A stretch of DNA of 64,000 bases. Source: Cercis canadensis. Its lineage: Eukaryota; Streptophyta; Magnoliopsida; Fabales; Fabaceae. Position 1 is the stretch's first letter; each line of letters opens with the position of its first letter. Positions 1-11,900 of the stretch are shown one piece after another. The position numbers and the translations under genes are program-made. The stretch is from contig QAOA01001120.1 of NCBI GenBank assembly GCA_003255065.1, positions 120,250-184,249 on the forward strand. The letters are read 5' to 3'. The notes under the pieces were generated by a model. That model did no database searches and was not told the DNA's origin. It saw only the letters and a list, made by a program, of their open reading frames with translations.

Positions 1-2
1 AA

Positions 3-83
3 TCACAAGGAACACCTACAACTACAGGAGGGGAGGCGAAAGACGACGAAAAAGGGCCCGAGTCTGTTGAGGAACAGCATTGA
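3..83 (+). CDS. 3' end of an unidentified protein gene (partial)
   Basis: An open frame enters from the left edge and ends at a TGA at 81-83. The last 26 codons are hydrophilic and rich in Thr, Gly, Glu and Lys (…TPTTTGG…DDEKGPESVEEQH-stop). The composition and low AT content contrast sharply with the AT-rich DNA that follows, which fits a C-terminal coding tail followed by a 3' UTR. A possible weak polyadenylation region (AATACAATG) lies near 143-151. The rest of the gene is outside the window, so the family cannot be named. It could also be chance, since only about 80 bases are visible. Confidence 0.4.
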   Translation, partial: SQGTPTTTGGEAKDDEKGPESVEEQH

Positions 84-1301
84 GGTCTTGCATGCAAATT
101 TAGTTTGTCTTTTCTAGGCCTCTTTCAGCCATGTTTTGATTCAATACAATGATGTCAACAACCTAAGCAGAAGACCTGCTTGGTTTTCTTTAATTCCTGA
201 TTATTCACTAATCTCTCCCCAGGTTGTTGTGTATTTCTCTGCATGCGTAAAGCTATATATATAGGTTTGCAGGAGCTAGAACTTGAAAGGAGCATGGCAG
301 GTGACGTGAAGATGGAAGCAATTCAACCCGTGTTTTACGATTAATTAAATAACAAGTGACGTTTTAGTCTCGAAAAGAAAATATAATGAATGTGGTTATC
401 TTGTAAATGATAAAATGAATAATGCCTCTTTTTCTTTTTCAAAAAAAAGTATCTCCTAATATTTGTCTGGCTTATATGATAATGAAACGCAAACCTTATC
501 CTAACCGAAGGTGAATTGGAAAACGCAGAAGTATAGCCTTTTGGTCTGTAAGTGAAAGTGTTGTTTTAAAACTTGAATTATCATTTTGACGTATGGTATT
601 GCATATTTTAAGAAATTTTAAAAATAATTTTATATTACCGTGAAGTTAGAAATTGGTGATTATGTAATATGTATAGTACTTTCAAAAGCACCTTAAATTT
701 ATTAAATTGTTTTTAGAAAATAAGTTTTGAAACTTGTTAAATGTTTCTTGAGCAATATGGAATTGTAATCAACACAAATGATTGTTAATAATTGAACAGT
801 CTAGTAAGTACTAAATATAATAAATTAGGATCATTCTATTTTCATTCATGCTATATTTTTTTGTTTACATTTTTATTTTCCACATTTCCACGTCTTAAAT
901 TATGTGAAATCTATCCTCTTAACTCTGAAATTGAAGGGAAGAACTAATTATTTAAGGTTCGCGTGGCAATCTGTGAATCACGAGTAATTTTCACCGTACG
1001 GATAATTCATCTGATAATCTTTGCGGTCCTGCGTTTCCATCTTGGCCATGTCCAGAAGGAAAAAAACAAAGCAAAAGAGAAGCAAATTTTTGAGATAGCC
1101 AATGGTACAAGCAACCGCAGTCAGCAGATGTAGCATAGAATGAATATACAATGAGATAATCAACTGAAAATTGTTCACTTTCAGAGCCCCAACGGCCTTA
1201 ACGAAAAGGAAGAAGCTGAGAAACTTTTATTAGTGAAGAGACCAAAGAGTTAGCTATGCATATAATTTAGCATCCAATCCAAAAATCCCAGAAAGCAAAA
1301 A
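84..1301. other. Intergenic region: 3' flank of left gene and promoter of ABCD2-like gene
   Basis: About 1.2 kb of AT-rich DNA without a supportable gene. The small open frames on either strand show no family signature. The last few hundred bases before 1302 must contain the promoter and 5' UTR of the transporter, but I see no unambiguous TATA box or leader intron. Confidence 0.6.
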
Positions 1302-4300
1302 ATGATTTTTCTGGCTCAACAACCGGCACAACCGCTTTTTTTCATCTCCTCTACTTATAAATCCCACCTTCCATTCCACCATCATGTTCGTTTTCCTGTG
1401 TGTGCCCCTTTCTCTGAAGTGCCCATCATGCCCATCTCTGCAACTGAGCTTCGCAGGAGGAGGAGTTGGAGGAACCCATTTAGATGTTTCTCTTCCTCTG
1501 CAACAACACCAGCTCCATTGCCGCCAAACCCAGATAAGGTTTTCTCGAGTTCTTCTTGTTTCTCTGAGATTGTTTTAATGAATATGGTTATGGGTTGACT
1601 TGAATGTGGAAAATGTGTTGAAGTACAGCAAGTGAAGGAAGGAAGTGATGATGTGGTGGGACAGAGGAAGGGTCCTGATCTACAAACGCTTCTCAGAATG
1701 TTCTGGAAAGTGGCAGCTCCTTATTGGTCCTCAGATGATAAGGTTCAAGCAAGATTACAGCTTGCTGCTGTTTTTGCACTCACTTTAGCTACCACTGGAA
1801 TCAGTGTCGGTTTCAATTTCCTTGGGAGAGACTTCTATAATGCACTTGCCAGTAAGTTCACTTATAGAAATGCACACAGCTGCTTTGGTTTCTCTTACAC
1901 TTATCGCCTATCTGGGCACATATACTCTGCTTATATATATGAGATTCCTGCCGTTATTGGGTAGTTAAGCTAATGTAATCTAGTATGGTAGCAACAAGCA
2001 ACTGAGTTCGTGTAAATTTATTGATGCAAGATAAGGACCAAGAGCAATTCACGAGACAACTACTCTACTACTTGGGTGGCTTTGCTACTGGAATCCCGGT
2101 GAGCACATTGCTGGACTTTCTTAGGTATAGCTCTGCTAGACTTTGCTTTAATTCTTCCAATGATGACCGCTTACATCTTGTACAACATAGGAGTAGGAAA
2201 GTAGGAAAATATGAAAAAGAGTTGACACAGAGTCTAATTACATAGATGCGAATGGACAAATTCTTGGCTTTTACACTGAGTAAATGAAGTTTGAACGCCC
2301 TCCTCCACCCCACAAAAGAAAATAAAGATAAATGTAAATGAACTATATGATCATTGCTCGATAGCATTGTAATATAAAGATTCTCTTTTGCATAAAGTTT
2401 CTTGGTTAACTGCTCGGTTGTTTCAGAAAGGAGCTAGTAACAGGTTATATATAGGTGTATCAAACATGTACACTTAAGTATTGAATCCTTGTCTTGAAAT
2501 AGACTATAACACATGAACATCTCCCATGTTTTCTGTATCATGAATTATATCCTGCTCCATGGATACTCTGGTGTTCTTTTCTAATTTGTTGCACCCTATG
2601 CAATCTTGTAGACATGTTTCTGACCTTGTTCATCATTGTGTTGCAGTTTTTTGTATTGAGAGATTACGCAAGAGAAACTCTTTCTTTGAGATGGAGGTCT
2701 TGGATGACAAGCTATTATATGGAACGCTATCTTAAAAATCAGTCTTTCTATAAAATTCAGTCACAATCAATCATTGATAACCCAGACCAGCGAATTGTTG
2801 ATGATCTAAGTTCTTTCACTGGGACAGCTCTCGCATTCTCACTGACACTGTTTAATGCGGCAGTGGACTTAATCTCATTCAGTAACATCTTGTATGGCAT
2901 CTATCCTCCTCTCTTTATTGTTCTTGTCACATACTCGATTGGTGGGACAGCTCTCAGTGTTTTCCTTGGCAAGGTAAAAATGTCTTTCTCTGGGCAATGA
3001 TTTGAAATGTAATTCCTTCCCCCATCCAAAATTTAAAAAAAGAAAAAGAAAAGAGGAACTATTAACCAGAAACTTTCATATAACAGGGATTGGTGACTTT
3101 AAATTTCTTGCAAGAGAAAAAAGAAGCAGATTTTCGTTATGGACTTGTACGAGTTCGAGAAAATGCCGAATCAATTGCTTTCTATAGTGGTGAAGAAAGT
3201 GAAATGCAACTTCTTGTGCAGCGCTTCAGAAGTGCTTTTGAAAATCTAACAGTAAGTTATTCATTTATTTATTTTTTCCATTTCTGTATAAGATATCACA
3301 GGCATCTTTGTTGAGTCCGACGTACTTCAGTAATTAAGTTATTTATTGCATGTATTTCTCTCTTGATATTACATAGTTTTCTGTTGCTGCAAGTAATGAG
3401 AAAGATATGCTAATCCTTCTGATTTCTTTTCCTTGTCTGAAACTGAATCAATATGGCAGATGTTGATTCCATTTTAGGTGGTTGACAGAAGATGACTTCT
3501 GAAAGCTAACCATGCCTTTATTTTGCATACAGTATATAACATAAGGAACCTCTGCCTCAAAATAAAACGTTTTCTCTTAATATTTTTCTATATATGATGA
3601 CAGAATGTATTCTTAGTCCCTAAATCTATTTTAATTATTTATTTAATTAAAAGCTTATAATTTTTACAAACAATAAATTTACAAAAGGTCTTAGGATTCT
3701 AGTATTAATAATGTTCAACATATAAAACTTAAATAATTTGATTTATTTTTTACAATTTTAATTATATATATTTATCTACATGAACCCTGTTTAGACCTGG
3801 TTGAGCCTCTGATCCTCAATGATCTCCGCTTTCAGAATGTACTCAGAGTGCTGATGATAAGTCTTATTCCTAAGTATTTGGAATTGGATAATTTGAACTG
3901 ATGGGGATGCAAATATTGGGATGTATTTCTTCCTATTTTTCCACCAAAACAATTATATGTAACTACTGCTAAGCTCTGTGCACAGGATATTCACTTAATT
4001 GATTACATGTTTCTGTTCTAACTCCTGTCAAACACTTAATAATGTGTTGATATGGAAAATGTTCTAACTTATACCTTTTTTACTTTACAGCAATTGTTGA
4101 TCGCTTCTAGAAATCTGGAGTTCTTCACCAATGGCTACCGCTATCTCATTCAAGTTCTTCCAGTTGCTGTTATTGCTCCCATGTATTTCTCAGGAAAAAT
4201 TGAGTTTGGTGTTATCAATCAGTCAGTCTCTGCTTTTAATCATATCCTTGGTGACTTTTCCCTCATTGTCTACCAATTTCAAGCTATAAGTGCATTTTCC

Positions 4301-7300
4301 GCTGTTATTAATCGGCTAGGTACTGTGTTTTCCCCCTTATCTTTCCTGGTGAAATTTAATTTCTGAGCTCGTGAAAGATATATGAACAAACAGGAATGCA
4401 TTTTTAACTCTGCAGAAGAGAGATAACCATTTTTAAGATAGTTTGTGATTTTCTTTGGACAAGTATTTATAGAGAAAGGGAAGAAATCCCACAAAAGGAG
4501 ACAAGTATAATAAATTAATATGAGACAAGCTTCTTTGGACAAGCTTCTTTTCCCTCTTTATCATGAATCTCAACCATGATATCATGAGAACTGTTAAATT
4601 AATATGAGACAACTGTAGCTGCCGCTTTCTATGTATGTTGTCCACCTCGTGTTCCCCATTCTTATATTATTTGGGTGACTTGAAAATGGAACAGACAAAT
4701 ATCTGCGAAACGAGGTTAACAAATTTAATACGATTGCTGCTAAAAAAATCTTCATCTTTTCATTAATAACTCTTGCAATTTTTATTTTTATATGTGTTCA
4801 CTGCTAACTTCTTTCTTGTTGTCCGCCACATTATGTTGCCAGCAATAGTTATACTCTCCAGTCGTCCTGATATTCAGCTGTTTTTTTGTGTGTGTGTGTG
4901 TGTGTTTGTGCATGCTACTGAAATTCCCATTTAAACTGTAATACATCTATAAATTGTGAATTCATTATCTCTCTGATATTGCTTGCATGGAATGAGTCAT
5001 CATGTCTTGAACTTGGAAAATAAGATGCTTGACAGGTTAGATGTCATTTGAATATGGAGAAATACATTCTAATAAATACTTTCTCCCGCTTGCATATGCA
5101 GGTGAATTTGATGATGTTTTGGACGGCAGCAGCAGGAGTTCTAAATCTCTCTCTGATACCTTGGAAGAGATAAGTATTACATACAAAAATATTAAGAGTT
5201 CATCTATATTGGAATCAAATGGATCCATCCCATCAGCGAAATGTGAAACATTACTGGAGATAGAAAATTTGACTCTGAAGACACCAAGTGAAGCTACACT
5301 TATTAGAGACTTATCATTGACGATCAAGGAAAAGGATCATTTGCTGGTCAGTAATTTATTTAAACATTTTACATCTGCCCCCCAAAAAAACAAACTGTGT
5401 TAAGGTTGTAAGGCTGTAGAAATGCACTTGTAATATGGTCAATTTAACAGGTCATGGGACCAAGTGGAAGTGGTAAAACTTCTTTGTTGAGAGCTGTGGC
5501 TGGTTTATGGAATACTGGAACTGGAAAAATCACGTATTATGTAAAAGATGGAGAAGATCCTCAGCCATCCATCTGTTCAGATATGAATACTGCTTCTGAT
5601 GCATATGAAGAACATGGAAAATCCATAAACAAAAACTCCAGGACTTTTTTCCTTCCTCAAAGGCCATACATGGTTTTGGGTACACTTCGTCAACAATTAC
5701 TTTATCCAATGTGGGCTGACGATGTTGTTCCTCCATCAGAAAGTACTAAATCAAAAAGTATGTGTCTACTTTCTTCTCTTACAGCAAGTTCATTTACTTT
5801 CCTCTTATGCTGAATCCCTAAAACTTTAATAGAAGAATGCGTAAGGAAAACAATCATGTAATTAGGAAATATTCAAATTTAAGATTTTTTATGCATGAAA
5901 CAATATTAGCCAAGTTCTTTGGAAGATGCTGCTGTGAAGAGACTTCTAGACAAGAAATATTTTTTTGGTTGAGTAGACAATACCTTCATAATTAAGTGAA
6001 TCAAACCTCACAAACACCTCTTGTTTCTCAATATTCATTAAGCTCAATTATGGAGCTGAAGCAATCCAGGTAAAACGTTCCCGTTTACTTCTGTAGAAAG
6101 TTGTTAGTCAGATTGTAGATCTTGGCAGTACTTAAGACTAACATTACATTAATCTTTTTGTTTGTGGAGATCAATTCAGGTCTGAAAGAGTGAAGTGGAT
6201 GTAAATGACTGTACTTCTAATGTATCTCCTTCCTCTTTAATGAGTGTGTAAACTTTATAATAAAGTTAATAAATCCTATCAACATGATCAACTCTTTGAG
6301 CTTTGACTTTTAGGCTGTGACTGCAATAATGGGTTGCTACGGATAATTCATTTTTCTTCAGAGTCTTGTTTTACTAAACCTTTTATGAAGACCTTAATCA
6401 GTATCCAATCACACAACTGTTATGCTGTATTTTAATTAAATGGATAACCCTATCTGATCTACAATTACTATGTAATTAGGATATTGAGAAAGATTTGGAG
6501 GAATGCTCTACAATCTTTACTGATTAAGTGTATCTTGACTTGTTCTGCAGGTACTCTGCCTATCTTTATGAAATCACCAAACTCAGATAACAACAATGAA
6601 AAGCCTAGGAAGCCAACAACAGAAGAGCTGGTGAGTGTTTTAGAGGATGTCCGCCTTGGCTACTTATTGGCTCGATTCAGTTTGGATTCAACACATGAAT
6701 GGTCTAGTGTTCTCTCTCTGGGAGAGCAGCAACGCCTTGCTTTTGCTCGTCTTTTGCTTTCAAAATCTGAATTGGTTTTGTTGGATGAATCTACAAGTGC
6801 TCTTGATGAAGCCAATGAGGTACTCATGAATTCCAAGATTATCCATCATATGTGTCATATGCAAGTTCATGTTATTCAATAGATGGTTACAGTTCTTGCA
6901 AGGATTTATATATTCACATGACATATACGTTCAAGAGGGACTTGTTCAGAAAAATACCCCTATATTCTTTTAGATTCTATGTGCCACAGGTAAAATAAGT
7001 GCAGCCAACATTCTCAAGTACAAGTACGCTGCTCTTGAGCCCCATAAGAACTAGATGCCTTCATAATTGTTTACATTACAAAGTCACTACTCACTAGCAA
7101 CTAATGGAGACGTGGCATGCTCTTCAACTCTTTTATAATAGGTTAGGAAAGGGGGGAAAAGAAGAAAGAAAAGAAGACAATAAGAAATGATTTTTTTTGA
7201 AGAAATAATAGTAGCTAAAGCCTGATGATGGTTCAGGCCCTCATGAAGTGTTACTTGAACTCAACCCATGAACATTGCAAGGATTTTCATGTTTTAGTTT

Positions 7301-7612
7301 ATGTTAGTGGTATTGCTGATTGTGGCGAGATCTTCTGCAGGGAGCCAAAATATGATAGGATTTCAAGTATAAATGTGATAACATATCCCTCAACCATTGA
7401 AGTTCTTTTTGTTGTGCTATGGCTTACAGGTTCATTTGTACAAAAAGATTGGAGCAGCAGGGATAACATACATCAGTATCGGCCATCGGCCAAGCCTACG
7501 TGACTACCACAACAGGACCTTATACATATCTACAATGGATTCTAATAGTAACCAGTTAAATTGGAGCATTGAATCCACTAGACACGAATCCTCATACAAT
7601 TTTTCGAAGTAA
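1302..7612 (+). CDS. ABCD2: Chloroplast-type ABC half transporter, ABCD family member 2-like
   Basis: Exons: 1302-1538, 1629-1851, 2031-2098, 2647-2973, 3087-3251, 4091-4319, 5102-5346, 5451-5757, 6551-6819, 7430-7612; 750 codons, all introns GT-AG and in phase. The N-terminus is Ser/Arg-rich without acidic residues at first, as in a plastid transit peptide. Residues ~90-460 form the ABC_membrane_2-type transmembrane domain, with the conserved NPDQR block. The nucleotide-binding domain follows: Walker A GPSGSGKTS at ~501-509, a Q-loop region with LPQRPYMVLG, signature LSLGEQQR at ~654 and Walker B LLLVLLDES-type region at ~675. The signature has LSLGE in place of canonical LSGGE; as I recall, this is also so in the Arabidopsis ABCD2 protein. 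As a half transporter it should dimerise. Substrate is not established by sequence. The next gene is convergent, 1.4 kb away. Confidence 0.93.
4888..4904. repeat. (GT)n microsatellite in ABCD2-like intron 6
   Basis: A short uninterrupted GT run following a T tract, inside the 782-nt intron between exons 6 and 7. Likely polymorphic; no other role visible. Confidence 0.8.
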
Positions 7613-8315
7613 TAACTGTAGGTGGTTTCAAAATTGATTACATGTTTGCTGCCTACCTTCTTATGCTACTTTCTGTGCTTCAAATTCATTATATGATAAA
7701 TTTTTATGTTCAGTTTGGTTGTAATTCTGCAGTTTTTTCCTTAACTGCAAATAGCTTATGTGACATTCTAGCTTCATATCCAGGTTAGAGATTATTAGGT
7801 ATTTGAATGTATGGCAAGGAAGCACTGGAATGTTTCTTGGTCAAAGTTGGGAGAAAGAAACAGCTTTCATTTCGTAAATTTCAAAGAAATGTATCCATAT
7901 GTTTTTGCTGCTTGGTTCCATAGGGATGATTTTTCGAATTTCGCAACGTTTACTAATTATTCCAAGCCCATAATAATCACAATACTGTCATTCTCCTTAA
8001 CAAGTAATTTTGTTTGATGTGAGATGTAAACAAAGAACGTGAAAATGTGCTAAGATGGCATTCCAAGTCATTCTTTGACATAGATGCCAAATCATCAAGG
8101 AAATATGCATTCTGCAACTTTAGCTTCTTGTTTGTAGTGTTTTTCTTGGTAAATGAAATAAATACTCATCATGGCATCTTCAGCATAGTAAAGATTCAAT
8201 GCAAAAAGCTAGAGGACACGATAGGCTCGAAATGGTGTTTGAATTCACTCTTCTCTCAGAATAAAACCCTGTCAACATGGGTTGAGTGTTTATTTAATGA
8301 GACATGGATCAGAGA
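7613..8315. other. 3' flank between convergent genes
   Basis: The 3' UTR and flank of the transporter gene. AT-rich, several short open frames, none with a recognisable domain or codon pattern. Confidence 0.6.
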
Positions 8316-8542
8316 GACATTTATATACTTAAAGCATTCAACATCACAACTGCAGATGAAGCAACAGTTAAAGCTAAGCTGGCTCATGAAAAGTAATCAT
8401 AAACAGCTGATGGTGTCTCAAGCGTTGAAAAGCTAACTAATGTGTTGATTTCATGGCAAAACAAGGAGCAAGAAGGCAAGATGTTTGAGTAGTATATGAT
8501 CATCTACTTAAGGATCTTGATCTTATTTTTTTGAGAGGATAG
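8316..8542 (+). pseudogene. Decayed coding relic, unidentified family
   Basis: One frame starting at 8316 reads like protein (…AFNITTADEATVKAKLAHEK) before hitting two stops within 9 bases. The same frame then resumes with DGVSSVEKLTNVLISW and a Lys/Glu-rich stretch to about 8489. A one-base shift continues with YDHLLKDLDLIFLRG and ends at a TAG at 8540-8542. The amino-acid pattern is amphipathic and non-repetitive, unlike translated AT-rich noise, so I read this as the end of a dead gene with an early stop and a frameshift. I do not recognise the family. A tiny intron of 14 nt cannot explain the break. Chance remains possible. Confidence 0.35.
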
Positions 8543-8982
8543 CTGTAGCTTTTCCCTTTTTCTGTTTTCTTTGCCTTGCCTCTTATCAACTATTGACATA
8601 ATGCATGTGGACCCTAATATCTAAGATATCTCAGCAAAAACAGAAAAAATAAATAAATAAACAAAAACTTAGATACCATTTGGAACAAATATCATTAAAC
8701 CAAACAAAATCCAAGTCGGATGTTCATAACATAAAACTAAAGACAGTGTACATTCTCTCCTTCCAAGCCAAGGACCACGGGGAAAAGAAGACACTGGGTT
8801 GAAAGAGTAATTTTACACCCTCAGCCTATGTATACTGGAAATATAAAAGCTGTTAGACTCAAAACTTTGTTCCACGCTGGGTCCCCTCAGAGCTAAAAGA
8901 TCTACCCACTCAAGAACTGTACAGAGTGACCGAGGACAACCAGAATGTCCTTCCAGAAAATTATGCCAAGACTGTAAGACAT
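8543..8982. other. 3' flank of CTP synthase gene
   Basis: Contains the presumed 3' UTR of the minus-strand CTP synthase gene. No gene seen. A-rich segments at 8635-8720 may hold polyadenylation sites for one or both convergent genes. Confidence 0.5.
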
Positions 8983-11900
8983 TTACCAACTTCCATCCAT
9001 ATATACGCCGTTGCCACTGCCACTTCCATCCATATATAAGCCATTGCCACTTCCATCCATATGTACGCCATTGCCATTGCCATTACCATTAGTATACACG
9101 CCGTTTAAGGAACCATTGGAAGATTTGAACCCGTTTCCATGGTGGTGCACTTTTGGCACTGGTGCATGGCCATTAGAAATCCCATTAGTTAACTTACTGA
9201 TGTGACCGTTGTTTTGTGGCAAAACTGTTCTCAGTTCACATGCTGCTGCTAGTGGCAGAACCGTCCTCGGTTCAGAAGCTGCTGCTATGAATCCTGTTTG
9301 ACATGGTGGCGTTTAGTGTACAGAATGTGGAAATAACAGTTTCTATTTGCTGTTCTTAGTAATTATTTTTCTCCAGCACTTGTTTGCTCAGCCTAAGATA
9401 TCAATGCAGTTGATATTGGATAGTATCACAATATACCAACACAATTATCTCCAATACTAAGAACAAATTGCAGAAATAATCCTAAAGAATCCTTTTAGGC
9501 TGTTGTATCATCATTTCAATTAAAAAATGAGGCATAGTTTCAAAATGCACCATGTAAGAAGTGATAAATAAACAAAATAATACAAATTTTGCAATTCTAT
9601 GATAGTTCCATCCAAAAATGAATAATATTCATGAAAGATCCATGAATAGATGTCTCGAAAACAAAGGAGTAATTGAAGCCCTAAAGAACAAATATGTCTG
9701 GCATTACCTGTGATTATTAACACTAAATGAGAAAGGAAAATGAAATTTAATTCCTATTCACATGTCTGTAATGCAGGGTTATTGAATAGTTCAAAATTTA
9801 CCCACAGAAATTTTTTAACCCAGAATGGAAGAAGACTATAATGTTTGTCTCATAACAGATGAAGGACTTCGCTATTTAAGATTAGAAGTTACTAGATAAA
9901 ACCTTCAATCAAGCTTGGCTGCAGAGTCGCACAAAATGAATGTCATCTGAGAGAGGTCAGTTGTCAACAGTCTCGGTCAATGATCAAAAAGTGTACATGT
10001 ACAATTCAGCCTTAGCAAAGGGTTCATCGACAATAGCCATATGATATGGTAGAAAACCATCATGATTGTAATAGGAAAATTAATAATAGATTTGCGGTAA
10101 CAAAATTGTAATTGCAGTTCAATCCTCAAAAATGTTCATAAAAAATAGTCATATGCCCATATGAAAAGGTGTATTTCATGATCGTAATAAAACCATCAAT
10201 AAATAAATATAAATGGCAAAAGATGTGAAGTGACTCGCAAGAAAATACCTAAGAAGGGTGGAGAAGGGTTCCCTGGTCTGGATTTGAACTCAGGGTGAAA
10301 CTGAACGCCAATGAAGAAAGGATGACCAACCAGTTCAACTATCTGCACTTGTAACATGCACATAATTAATTAACAAAAACATAATTACTAATTTGTGGAA
10401 GGATCTCAAGATCCACACACTAGGGTTTTATGCAAATATATACCTCCATACGCCTCCCAGTTTCATCTTTGCCAACAAAGGATAGACCAGCACTCTCTAG
10501 CTGTGATATCATTTCAGGATTAACCTGTATAGCATAACAATTGTTTAAGTCAATTTGCATCATTATCAATAAAGAAAGTTTCAGCGTAGAAACAGCCAAG
10601 CACACTTTACCTCGTATCTGTGCCGATGTCGCTCATCAATAAAGTCTACATTACCATACCTATGCACGATTCCAAATAAACAGATGAGATCATTGTTTGA
10701 TGGGGATCCATAAAATACCTTTTTTAATCCAACTCCTACAACAGATTTAATGATGAGTATTTTTCATATAAACTAATATTAAATATAGCAGCACATTTAT
10801 CAGTGTAGTATCCCCTTAGGGGATGATATCATACATATTATGTAAGCCAGCTTGAGTTTAGTTTCTAGTTCTTACAACTTTGCAGATTTGCAGTTAGCAA
10901 CCTGGAAGTAAGTCCTTCTTGAGCCAAGACGCATAGTTCCTCCCATGTGAGTCTTTGAACCCTATTGGTAGAAAAAAATCTAGCTCAACTAGATTCTACA
11001 AGGAAGATTATTATCAACCAGTTAGAACGGGATAGCATACCTCTGGCATAAATATGACGTAAGGGTTCTTGGTTGCAGGATCAAACTCTGCACTATTAGC
11101 ATCATGCAGACCCAGAACAGATCGTGCAACCTCAATGACAGCAATTTGCATCCCCAAGCAAATGCCCAGATATGGAATATTATTTTCTCGAGCATACTTA
11201 GCAGCAAGAATTTTCCCTTGCACTCCTCTATCACCAAAACCTCCGGGAACTAAAATGCCATTAGCACCCTGCAGTGAAGACAATTCAGGGAACATTGAAG
11301 ATAGTGTCACAAGTCACAATTAGATACATTTTAATCAATGGGCATTAAGAAATTGACAAGATGCAATTAGTCCAAAGTCCAAACAGTAGGATAACCTTCA
11401 AAAGAGCCCAAGCAGTTCTATGTGCATCAGGATCCTGCAAGCAGTAAATTAATCATCAGAGGTTTGCCATAGAGTAACACAAAGTTAATAGACACATGAA
11501 CTTCAGCAGAACGATAAGAAATCACCTCTTCAGCAGTAATATCTTCGAGGTCTGCAGCTGCAACCCAGTCCACAATAAGTTTACGTTTGCAAGCAACGGA
11601 AGCATGCAAAAGTGCCTGCAGAAAAAGGCCAGTAGATTAGATTATGAAGAGTTCACAATTACCTTAGAATTGTTTCATATCAAAGTCACTAGAAACAAGA
11701 AAATTAACTGCGAAGACATGCACCTCATTTGCAAATGTTACATATATCTTTTTGGAATCCTAGATTAACCTTGCAGCAAAATTATTTTTGACAAATGGCC
11801 AAAAGAAATTTATTTTTGACATGACAAGTTTGAAAAAAAAAAAAAAAAAAAAAGACAACAAAGCCAACTAGTTCATCGTTAAGATAGAACCTAGTCATAC

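Noticed and set aside
1302..1598. 98-codon single-exon frame ending at 1598
   Set aside because: The first 79 codons are exon 1 of the transporter; the remainder is intron read-through after the donor at 1539.
8047..8436. 129-codon plus-strand frame as a gene
   Set aside because: Its translation lacks any motif, and an overlapping frame (the relic at 8316-8542) looks more protein-like.
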